DNA of 14,288 nucleotides from NCBI GenBank assembly GCA_002352055.1, contig DEHS01000020.1:24056-38343 (forward strand), given 5' to 3'. Source of the stretch: Legionellaceae bacterium UBA2794. GTDB lineage: Bacteria; Pseudomonadota; Gammaproteobacteria; Legionellales; Legionellaceae. A program made the translations under genes and the position numbers. Below the pieces are notes generated by a model. That model was not told the origin of the DNA and ran no database searches. It was given only the letters and a program-made list of their open reading frames with translations. Shown piece after piece: positions 1 to 6,349 of this stretch; the first letter of the stretch is position 1, and every line of letters starts with the position of its first letter.

Positions 1-362
1 CAGATGAGGGAGAAGGGAGCATTTTGTAATGCTGTCTAACAATCAAACCTGGAATAGTCGATATAATTCGCTTGCTCCTTGTAAGGAGACAACTGTAATG
101 TGTCTGAACATTATTTTTAAACGCCCTTCATCCGCCCTTCGGGCACCTTCTCCCTCAGATGAGGGAGAAGGGAGCATTGTAATTTTGTCTTACTATCAAC
201 CCCAGAATAGTCGATATAATTCGCTTCCTTCTTGTAAGGAGACAACTGTAATGTGTCTGAACATTATTTTTAAACACCCTCATCCGCCCTTCGGGCACCA
301 TCCCCCTCAGATTAGGGAGATGGGAGCATTTGTGATTGTGTCTTACAATCAAACCTGGAATA
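1..362. repeat. Tandem repeat, ~153-bp unit, about 2.3 copies, each with a hairpin
   Basis: Three successive units start at about 1, 156 and 308, each opening with CAGAT(G/T)AGGGAGA. Copies 1 and 2 are nearly identical over the whole unit; the third is cut off near 362. Within each unit are a small CTCCTT-GT-AAGGAG hairpin (one change in copy 2), a GCCCTTCGGGC mini-hairpin (134-144, 286-296) and a long hairpin with an 11-bp stem in copy 1/2 (146-156 against 161-171, AGAT loop). The apparent 122-codon reading frame across this stretch arises only because the unit length near 153 is divisible by three. It shows no recognisable protein features, so I do not call it a gene. The array probably begins outside the window. 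Confidence 0.9.
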
Positions 363-419
363 AGGGAGAAGAACTCTATTACTTGGCAAATAAATAATTC
401 CAATAGGAACTAATTCTGT

Positions 420-475
420 CCCTTCTCCCCGCCCAGCGGGGAGAAGGTGCCCGAAGGGCGGATGAGGGGCGGTTT
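420..475 (-). repeat. REP-like hairpin element, inverted relative to the 1-362 hairpins
   Basis: A perfect 10-bp stem (421-430, CCTTCTCCCC, against 438-447, GGGGAGAAGG) with a 7-base GCCCAGC loop is followed by the mini-hairpin GCCC-GAA-GGGC at 449-459 and a T-rich tail. The order of parts is the reverse complement of the long-hairpin part of the tandem units upstream. It is therefore another member of the same dispersed family, in the opposite orientation. It could also act as a bidirectional transcription terminator for genes on either side; that is inference. Confidence 0.75.
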
Positions 476-524
476 TTATATCATGGGTAATTTATTATTA
501 CCTAATAACCATATATAAAATAAA

Positions 525-671
525 TTACTCAGGATTAGGCTCAGGAGTTTCTACTGGCTCAGGCTCCGGAGTACCAGGAAACTCAGGCTCAATTGGATTA
601 GGATCTGGTGGAAACTCTTTAGGGGTTTCAGGATATTCATTAGGTCGATCGGGTATTTCATTATTATCCAC
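525..671 (-). CDS. 48-aa proline/glutamate-rich small protein of unknown function
   Basis: I do not recognise this protein. A GTG start at 671 is chosen because AAAGGAG (677-683) sits five bases upstream of it. A longer reading from TTG at 710 would begin upstream of the likely transcription start. The product is 48 residues, of which 16 are proline and 14 are Asp or Glu, with only one Lys and one Arg. It has no cysteine, signal peptide or membrane segment. The C-terminal half is a run of P-E-P and T-P-E-P units, so it should be an extended, strongly acidic, unfolded chain. It diverges from the short-chain dehydrogenase gene. The strong ribosome site and well-placed promoter argue for a real gene; the low-complexity sequence argues for caution. 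Confidence 0.5.
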   Translation of the reverse strand: MDNNEIPDRPNEYPETPKEFPPDPNPIEPEFPGTPEPEPVETPEPNPE

Positions 672-676
672 AATAA

Positions 677-683
677 CTCCTTT
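677..683 (-). promoter_or_regulatory. Ribosome binding site deciding the GTG start of the 48-aa gene
   Basis: The minus strand reads AAAGGAG, then TTATT, then GTG. This is a near-ideal Shine-Dalgarno sequence at five-base spacing. It fixes the start at 671 rather than the upstream TTG at 710. Confidence 0.6.
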
Positions 684-700
684 AATTGTGATTTTAATTA

Positions 701-709
701 AGTATAGCA
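701..709 (-). promoter_or_regulatory. Putative extended -10 promoter of the 48-aa gene
   Basis: The minus strand reads TGC-TATACT, an extended -10 element, about 30 bases ahead of the GTG start. No good -35 box lies at 16-18 bases, which extended -10 promoters tolerate. The predicted transcription start is near 694, giving a leader of about 23 bases. Confidence 0.4.
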
Positions 710-772
710 AATACCCTTTCTAACGTCTCTTTGAATGATACATCAGGGCTTAATTGAAATGCTCTTTTGCAT

Positions 773-778
773 TATAAT
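773..778 (+). promoter_or_regulatory. Putative promoter (-10 TATAAT) of the SDR gene
   Basis: A consensus TATAAT lies 28 bases ahead of the ATG at 806. At 17-base spacing the -35 position (750-755, TTAATT) matches the consensus only weakly. Transcription would start near 785, downstream of the alternative TTG start at 767, so that start could not be used from this promoter. Confidence 0.45.
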
Positions 779-805
779 TCACCCAACCCTAAACTAAGGA
801 ACCAA

Positions 806-1645
806 ATGAAAGTAACGGTAATAACTGGTGCCGCCAGTGGAATAGGCTTGGCCTTAAGTACAATTTGCATGCAGCGCGGCTCTTTCGTCATCATGGTAGA
901 TAAAAACCATGATTCTCTAATGCAAAAAGCAGATGAATTAAAAGCCCAATTCCCTGATCACGTTTTAGCCATTCCCTGCAATGTAACCAACAGTTCTGAA
1001 GTCCATCAATTAGCTAAAATGAGTTACAACCAATTTGGACGAATTGATTATATCTATAATAATGCCGGGATTATAGGGACTTTATCCCCAGTTTGGGATT
1101 TAACACCCGAGCAAATTCATCAGGTAATGGATGTTAATTTATATGGAATGATTCATCTTATTCGTGAATTTACACCATTTTTATTCAAACAAAGTTTCAG
1201 GTCTCATATTATCAATATGGCAAGTATGTATGCTTTATGCTCAGGAGCTCAACTAGCCTCTTATACGATGTCCAAACATGCCGTTTTGGCTTTGTCTGAA
1301 TCCCTGCATTATGATTTAAATCGATTAGAAAAACCGGTGGATGTTTCGATTGTATTTCCATCGTTTACAGACACGTCATTATTATCTTACGGAGCTGAAT
1401 CAGATTTTCATGAAGCGCTCAATAAACTGCTGGCTCATTCAAGATCGCCTGAGGATGTGGCAATCCATATAGTAAATGAAGTAGAGAAAAAAAGATTTTA
1501 CATCCTTCCAGATAGAGAGGTAAAAGATTATTGTGATGCGAGAACTCGCTCTATCATTAGACAAGAAGAACCACATATCAATAATATTGAAAAATTAATG
1601 AGCAGCTTAGTGAAGCGGAAAAATAAAAAACCTACCCAATATTAA
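806..1645 (+). CDS. Short-chain dehydrogenase/reductase (SDR), 279 aa
   Basis: This is a classical NAD(P)-dependent oxidoreductase of the SDR family, probably cytosolic, with an unknown alcohol or carbonyl substrate. The Rossmann nucleotide-binding motif TGAASGIG is at residues 7-14, NNAG at 85-88 and the structural Asn at 111. The catalytic Ser-Tyr-Lys set is S140, Y153 and K157. The C-terminal ~70 residues, where SDRs bind substrate, are variable and end in a basic tail. Asp32 after the second strand (VMVD-like) suggests preference for NAD over NADP; this is inference. I chose ATG 806 over TTG 767 because AAGGA (796-800) is five bases upstream, the fold begins exactly there, and TTG would precede the predicted transcription start. 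The gene converges on the FMO gene with overlapping stop codons. Family is certain, substrate unknown. Confidence 0.93.
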   Translation: MKVTVITGAASGIGLALSTICMQRGSFVIMVDKNHDSLMQKADELKAQFPDHVLAIPCNVTNSSEVHQLAKMSYNQFGRIDYIYNNAGIIGTLSPVWDLTPEQIHQVMDVNLYGMIHLIREFTPFLFKQSFRSHIINMASMYALCSGAQLASYTMSKHAVLALSESLHYDLNRLEKPVDVSIVFPSFTDTSLLSYGAESDFHEALNKLLAHSRSPEDVAIHIVNEVEKKRFYILPDREVKDYCDARTRSIIRQEEPHINNIEKLMSSLVKRKNKKPTQY

Positions 1646-2955
1646 TTCAACATGTGCAATAACTCTTTTCGAAATAGATGATAGTCAACCTCCAGTGCAT
1701 GACGCATATTAGACTTAAAGCGATAATGAGGTTTTTGAATTTCTTGCGCAATTTTTTTCTGAAGTTGCGTGGGTCTTGTTAAAGAACCCATGATGATACG
1801 CGCAGCAATTTTGGATTGATAATCTGCCAAAGGCCAAATGCAGCCTTGCGGTTGACATAGTCCAATAAAATAAAGACTTTCAAATTCAGGGTGCATCATC
1901 TTTCGGTACAAGGGGATTTTAGTAGTGTTGCTGAAATCTATAAATTTTTTGTCAAAAAAAGGAAAACTTATCTGATATCCGGTTGCGAAAATTACTGTAT
2001 CAAAAGATGTATGACTACCATCAGCAAAATAAACCTCCTGTCCAGAAAATTTTAATAAACCCGGACGCGGCGTTATTTCGCCATGGCGAATATAGTATAG
2101 TAATTCAGAATTAATTGTTGGATGAATCTCTAAAGGGCCGCAATCAGGTTTAGGTAGCTTATATTTAGCATAACGACCCTGTAACCCTCTAATCACCAAA
2201 CTAATAAATTTTTGCCTTATCCAGGACGGCATCCACTGAATTTTAGCTACGGCTACATCAGTCGGTTTGCCAAAAATAAACTTGGGGAAAATATGATAAC
2301 CCCGTCGCATACTGATACACGTTTCCTGCGCTACTCGCGAGATTTCAACCGCCACATCACATGCAGAATTTCCTCCGCCAACAACCAAAACTCTTTTATC
2401 TTTAAAAACAGCTGCCTTTTTATATTGATGAGAATGCAAGATCTCACCACTAAACTCCCCTGGATATTTTGGTAAAAAAGGGTCCCAGTGATGGCCATTA
2501 GCTATCAAAAGATAGTCATAAATAAACTCTTGCTTCGTACCCTTACCGTCTTCAACAACAAGCTGCCATTTATCATCATGGATCTGAATTACATTAATTA
2601 CAGTAGTATTAAATTGAATATACTTTTTTAAATCAAAATGATCCGCGTACCTATTAAAATACTGAAGCAACTGTGTGTGCGATGGATAATCCGGATAATC
2701 CTCAGGCATAGGAAAATCATCAAACTCAGACCAACGCTTTGAGCTGATTATATGAGTTGTCTCATAAACACTGGAATGCTCATTACGCTCATCATAAACC
2801 CAATTTCCACCGATCCTGTCGTTTTTTTCAAAGGCGGTGATATGCCTAACGCCTTGCTCCTGAAGATTTTTAATGGCAGCAAGACCGCTAGGACCAGCCC
2901 CAATAACACAAACGCGGGGAAACTCCTGCGGGTTATGCGTGCTTTTGTTTTCCAT
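1642..2955 (-). CDS. Flavin-containing monooxygenase (FMO), 437 aa
   Basis: This is a class B flavoprotein monooxygenase that uses FAD, NADPH and O2 to oxygenate a soft nucleophile or a carbonyl. The FAD-binding GAGPSG is at residues 19-24 and the NADPH-binding GGGNSA at 193-198. The FMO fingerprint F-x-G-x3-H-x3-Y runs from F168 through G170 and H174 to Y178. The conserved FATGY motif lies in the C-terminal third. Tyr at the end of the fingerprint fits true FMOs better than Baeyer-Villiger enzymes, which usually have Trp there. Length is normal for bacterial FMOs. The ATG lies inside the end of the lipoprotein gene (23-bp overlap), and AAGG about nine bases upstream within that gene suggests translational coupling. 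Its stop overlaps that of the convergent SDR gene. Substrate cannot be deduced. Confidence 0.93.
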   Translation of the reverse strand: MENKSTHNPQEFPRVCVIGAGPSGLAAIKNLQEQGVRHITAFEKNDRIGGNWVYDERNEHSSVYETTHIISSKRWSEFDDFPMPEDYPDYPSHTQLLQYFNRYADHFDLKKYIQFNTTVINVIQIHDDKWQLVVEDGKGTKQEFIYDYLLIANGHHWDPFLPKYPGEFSGEILHSHQYKKAAVFKDKRVLVVGGGNSACDVAVEISRVAQETCISMRRGYHIFPKFIFGKPTDVAVAKIQWMPSWIRQKFISLVIRGLQGRYAKYKLPKPDCGPLEIHPTINSELLYYIRHGEITPRPGLLKFSGQEVYFADGSHTSFDTVIFATGYQISFPFFDKKFIDFSNTTKIPLYRKMMHPEFESLYFIGLCQPQGCIWPLADYQSKIAARIIMGSLTRPTQLQKKIAQEIQKPHYRFKSNMRHALEVDYHLFRKELLHMLN

Positions 2956-3631
2956 TAATTAATACCTTGTCAACTTTATCTAAAATAATTGCCTGGACTA
3001 CTTTATCTTTATCAATAGTAAAGTGATTGACTTGCACTTCTTTTAAGCTATTAACATTAAGATTATTGATTATCGTTTTATCAGGGTTAACTGCTCTCAA
3101 TTTTAATCCGCTAAACATCGGCACATAACCAGGTTTATATACATTCAACGCATAATGCACATTAGGCGGTACAATAGTCTGAGAAACAGCATCAACAGTC
3201 ACCAGTAAAGCGACAGGAATACCCAATTCATTCAGATTTCGTGCGACCTTTATTTGCTCATTAGCACCTAAAGAGTGCCCCACTAAAATGATCGGGCTAT
3301 GAACCTTCTCTTTATAATAATTTTTAACGATAAACCGGGTAACATCACCTGCGTTATACCACATAGTACTGTAAGCTTGCATTTTATAACGATCACTGAC
3401 CTTGTCACGCAACTGATTCATCCCAATGCTAAAAATACCCAATCCTCCACGCATTGTGTGCACTTGACCTTTTTTAAGTGGCTCATGCTTGTTCGCAGAT
3501 GAAGAATGAGTAATGGCGGTGTAAGTACTTCTTGAGCCTGATAAATCCACACAGCCTGATAAGGTAATTACAATCAGATATAGAAATAAAGATTTAATTT
3601 TATTAAATTGCAGCAAACCTGGTGTACGCAT
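2933..3631 (-). CDS. Lipoprotein with alpha/beta-hydrolase-like core, 232 aa
   Basis: The N-terminus has a basic stretch, a hydrophobic segment (about residues 14-24) and the lipobox LSGC with C27, so it is probably a lipid-anchored periplasmic protein. The nucleophile elbow GHSLG places Ser at 120. D147 (TVDAV) and H203 (NHFTID) are spaced as expected for an acid and a histidine of a Ser-Asp-His triad. The protein is short for a lipase, and thioesterase- or lipase-like folds of this size are common. The catalytic assignment is inference from motif order. Predicted substrates are esters, thioesters or lipids. ATG 3631 lacks a clear Shine-Dalgarno sequence. It precedes and overlaps the FMO gene, so the two are probably co-transcribed. 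A promoter candidate lies in the 111-bp gap after lapD. Confidence 0.75.
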   Translation of the reverse strand: MRTPGLLQFNKIKSLFLYLIVITLSGCVDLSGSRSTYTAITHSSSANKHEPLKKGQVHTMRGGLGIFSIGMNQLRDKVSDRYKMQAYSTMWYNAGDVTRFIVKNYYKEKVHSPIILVGHSLGANEQIKVARNLNELGIPVALLVTVDAVSQTIVPPNVHYALNVYKPGYVPMFSGLKLRAVNPDKTIINNLNVNSLKEVQVNHFTIDKDKVVQAIILDKVDKVLINGKQKHA

Positions 3632-3691
3632 GTTTATTTAAAATTATTTATGATCCCTTAATCATAACTGATTCGCAGAAGGTTTTACAGA

Positions 3692-3719
3692 AATATATCC
3701 TTTGAGACTTTGCTGACAA
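3692..3719 (-). promoter_or_regulatory. Putative sigma70-type promoter of the lipoprotein-FMO operon
   Basis: Read on the minus strand, TTGTCA (3719-3714) and TATATT (3697-3692) each match five of six consensus bases, at 16-base spacing. The predicted start is near 3685, giving a leader of about 54 bases. This would separate the lipoprotein-FMO pair from the lapG-lapD operon. Confidence 0.5.
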
Positions 3720-3742
3720 ATTATTAAAACATGCGCCTATTT

Positions 3743-5662
3743 CTAAACTAAAAATGCGACACCAGCTAAATATCTTCCCTGTCCCCAGCGAACATGAACA
3801 TGTTGTAGGGCCTCCCATTGCGCTTGCTGTTCTACCTGAGTTGCGACAACCTGAATGTCTAACGTTTTTGCCATTTCATTAAAATAATGGAGGAAAAATT
3901 GTTTGCTTTCATTCTCATTAATATCTTGAACCAGACTGCCATGTAATTTTAAATAATCTATATGTAGTTCACTCAGATAGTCAAGCGGTGAAAAATGAAT
4001 ACCCACCCTATCCACACCAAAGCTTATCCCTAATTTCTTTATCTGAATTACAAATTCTTTAACATCAGAAAAATTGGTCAGAATCAAAGCTTCGCAAATT
4101 TCAAGTGAAAGATTATTTAACAATTGAGGCGATAATTTACTCAGTGAGTCGATAAAAGCTTGTCTGAATTCCTTATTCTTTAGTGTGTCAGTCGAAATAT
4201 TAATGGCAAAAGGGTTATCTAACGCTTGCTCCAAGGTACTCAATTTATCAAGAACATATCTATCAATCAAATGAGCAAAGCCCAAACTTTCGGCAGCAGG
4301 CATGAAATAACCTGCGCCTAACTCTTCCCCTTCTGAAGTCCGAATGCGTACAAATAGTTCCTGATGCAATACATTTTTGCCATCGGTAACAGGTTGGGCA
4401 TAAAGACTCATCGTTCCCTTATCCAGGGATTGTTTCATATCTTCAAAGGTAATTAATCGGGGATACTTAAATGTGTCATGTTCCTTTTGACAATAAAATA
4501 CACCGTTTTCTCTTGCTTTTTTTATCGACAAATCAACCATAGTTAATAAATTTGACACACTTTGATGGGCAAAATAACTGGCAGCTCCCATGTGTACTGT
4601 ACACTTAGTAAGATCACTAATTTCCTGCCGTAAAATTTGCTCGAACTCTTTGCAATCATTATTAAAAACCTCTGGATTGTGTTCGTGGTTGATTAAAGCA
4701 AAGGTACTACCATTCAGGCGAGCCAGGCAACTGACAGAGGGTTGTTGCCAAAATTTACTAAATATCCGGGAAACTGATAAAACCAGGTTATCGCCTTGCT
4801 GATACCCTTGCTGCTGATTTAAATTATCAAGCCCGTCTATTACTACCATAACTACATGACCGGGGATAAATTCATCCTCATTATCGAGTATTGCGGAGAG
4901 TTGCTGTAAAAAGTAACGACGATTACTTAAACCAGTAAGAGTATCCTGATAAACCTGAATTCTTAAGGTTTCTGTTTGTTTCAATTGACCTTGAAAAAGT
5001 GATTTTATTTTGTGAACCATATGATTCATTGCAAGAGTAACTTGCTTTAACTCAGGAGTTCCTGGAATAACCGTTTCGATAGGAAACTCATGATCGGAAA
5101 TAGCCAGAGCTTGAGCTGTAACCCTTTTCAATGGGCCTAATAGATATTGGATAAAACCATAAATTAATAGCAAAGCAATCAGCGCAAAAAGCAGATAACC
5201 TTTTACCATCTCAACGGCATTACTCCAAAGAGTTGCATATACATAGCTTGAGTCACTGATAACTGAAACCTCACCCGCCTGCATCCACCCATCCATAATT
5301 AACGCTGATTTTTCATTGGACGGCCATTGAATTAATTGCTCAAACCATTCAGGAGTGTACCGTTTTGGGTTAATCAACTTTTTGGAGACCAGTATTTTTC
5401 CTTTAACATCCTTTACCTGGATTAAAGAAAAATAACCCCGATCAAATACTGCCTGGGTCATTGCATTCATAGTAGGTAGATCATGACTTAACAATGATTG
5501 AGACAATGATAATCCTAATGATGTGGCTGTATCCTGGGCATTGCTTTCAATCTGTTTGATAAAGAAATTCCGTGCATTTGTCATCGTGATTACATAAGTG
5601 CCGGTAAAAACCAGAAAGAGCATTAACAATACTCCCAGAGACATTTTTTTAATCAGCGTCAT
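3743..5662 (-). CDS. lapD: LapD-like inner-membrane c-di-GMP receptor, 639 aa, degenerate GGDEF and EAL
   Basis: It controls the periplasmic protease LapG from the inner membrane. A first membrane helix (about 8-28) is followed by a periplasmic LapD/MoxY-type domain (about 29-152), a second helix (about 153-175), HAMP (about 176-228), GGDEF (about 235-395) and EAL (about 405-639). Both output domains look catalytically dead. The GGDEF motif reads NGSTF (317-321), the EAL site reads ELF (435-437), and the DDFG-type metal motif is replaced around D551-R552-V553-G554. In studied LapD proteins the inactive EAL binds c-di-GMP and signals outward. W126 in GWMQAG corresponds to the tryptophan loop by which LapD is known to grip LapG. 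ATG 5662 has GAGGG seven bases upstream. It lies 12 bp after lapG, so the two are co-transcribed. Assignment is strong because of the adjacent lapG. Confidence 0.93.
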   Translation of the reverse strand: MTLIKKMSLGVLLMLFLVFTGTYVITMTNARNFFIKQIESNAQDTATSLGLSLSQSLLSHDLPTMNAMTQAVFDRGYFSLIQVKDVKGKILVSKKLINPKRYTPEWFEQLIQWPSNEKSALIMDGWMQAGEVSVISDSSYVYATLWSNAVEMVKGYLLFALIALLLIYGFIQYLLGPLKRVTAQALAISDHEFPIETVIPGTPELKQVTLAMNHMVHKIKSLFQGQLKQTETLRIQVYQDTLTGLSNRRYFLQQLSAILDNEDEFIPGHVVMVVIDGLDNLNQQQGYQQGDNLVLSVSRIFSKFWQQPSVSCLARLNGSTFALINHEHNPEVFNNDCKEFEQILRQEISDLTKCTVHMGAASYFAHQSVSNLLTMVDLSIKKARENGVFYCQKEHDTFKYPRLITFEDMKQSLDKGTMSLYAQPVTDGKNVLHQELFVRIRTSEGEELGAGYFMPAAESLGFAHLIDRYVLDKLSTLEQALDNPFAINISTDTLKNKEFRQAFIDSLSKLSPQLLNNLSLEICEALILTNFSDVKEFVIQIKKLGISFGVDRVGIHFSPLDYLSELHIDYLKLHGSLVQDINENESKQFFLHYFNEMAKTLDIQVVATQVEQQAQWEALQHVHVRWGQGRYLAGVAFLV

Positions 5663-5674
5663 AAATCTACCCTC

Positions 5675-6349
5675 TTATTGCATCCGTTTCATTAATTCAT
5701 CCCACTTACCTAAACTACTGGGTTGACCTATAGCAGCTTCTTTCCCTCTTTGTTTTGCCAACCATAACCCTGAACCATTAAAACTATAAACTGGCTTTAA
5801 ATCAGGCCTTAGTGACGCTTTAAGAATAGAGTTTTCCAAACTATCCAAAATAAGCGGCTCAGCTTCCGGAGAGGAATAATAAGCCAAAACCATATGAGCA
5901 CGATTTAAATTGAGGGACGTAACATAAGTAATTCTTAATTTATCCGTTGAAACTCCTAAAGTGGCTAAAGTAAAATATTTAATAATGGCATAATCCTCAC
6001 AATCACCTCCTCCATCTACAATAAACTCATCAGGTGATTTCCAATAATCATCACTCAAGCCCTCATCCTGATAATGGAACATATTAAAAAAGGAATTCAC
6101 GCCCTCGAGTTTCGCGCTTACCGGTTTATTCTTAAGATTTTCAATCAATTTGGCCCAAGCCTTAAATCTTTTTTGTGTATCTCCGCTATGAGATTGAGCC
6201 AATTGTTGGATTTTATCTAAATTAATAAAGGATGTGGCATACAGCCCAGAAAAGGAAAGAAAGCTCAGGCACATTACGAGTAATATGCCTGAGCTGCTAT
6301 AAAATTTTATTAGGTGGTTTTTTGAATGTGACCAGCACGCCTTGGACAT
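5675..6349 (-). CDS. lapG: LapG periplasmic cysteine protease (transglutaminase-like, peptidase C93), 224 aa
   Basis: LapG cleaves the N-terminal retention module of giant LapA/RtxA-type adhesins, after a di-alanine site in studied systems, and so releases them from the cell. Hydrophobic residues 20-38 ending in GLYA form a signal peptide. The catalytic triad is C117, H152 and D169. D116 and E118 flank the cysteine and match the calcium ligands known for this family. The C-35-H-17-D spacing equals that I recall for L. pneumophila LapG (C137/H172/D189). ATG 6349 is supported by AAGGA eight bases upstream, although it lies inside the exporter gene with a 53-bp overlap. The signal peptide would be lost with any later start. 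Co-transcription with the exporter and lapD is very likely. The substrate adhesin is not in this window. Confidence 0.93.
   Translation of the reverse strand: MSKACWSHSKNHLIKFYSSSGILLVMCLSFLSFSGLYATSFINLDKIQQLAQSHSGDTQKRFKAWAKLIENLKNKPVSAKLEGVNSFFNMFHYQDEGLSDDYWKSPDEFIVDGGGDCEDYAIIKYFTLATLGVSTDKLRITYVTSLNLNRAHMVLAYYSSPEAEPLILDSLENSILKASLRPDLKPVYSFNGSGLWLAKQRGKEAAIGQPSSLGKWDELMKRMQ

Noticed and set aside
1..362. CRISPR array
   Set aside because: Units are ~153 bp and conserved throughout, with no short repeats separated by unique spacers, and no cas genes are present.
29..397. 122-codon open frame across the tandem repeats
   Set aside because: The frame stays open only because the repeat unit is near 153 bp; the translation just repeats the unit and shows no domain, signal or ribosome site.
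420..475. Simple intrinsic terminator for a gene to the left
   Set aside because: No convincing gene ends into it; its sequence matches the repeat family, so I call it a repeat with possible terminator activity.
767..805. N-terminal extension of the SDR from TTG
   Set aside because: It lies upstream of the predicted transcription start and adds 13 residues before the Rossmann strand, while ATG 806 has a good ribosome site.
1642..2955. Baeyer-Villiger monooxygenase
   Set aside because: The fingerprint ends in Tyr178, the FMO pattern, where Baeyer-Villiger enzymes usually have Trp.
3743..5662. Active diguanylate cyclase/phosphodiesterase
   Set aside because: Both catalytic motifs are degenerate and the gene sits beside lapG, which fits a LapD receptor.
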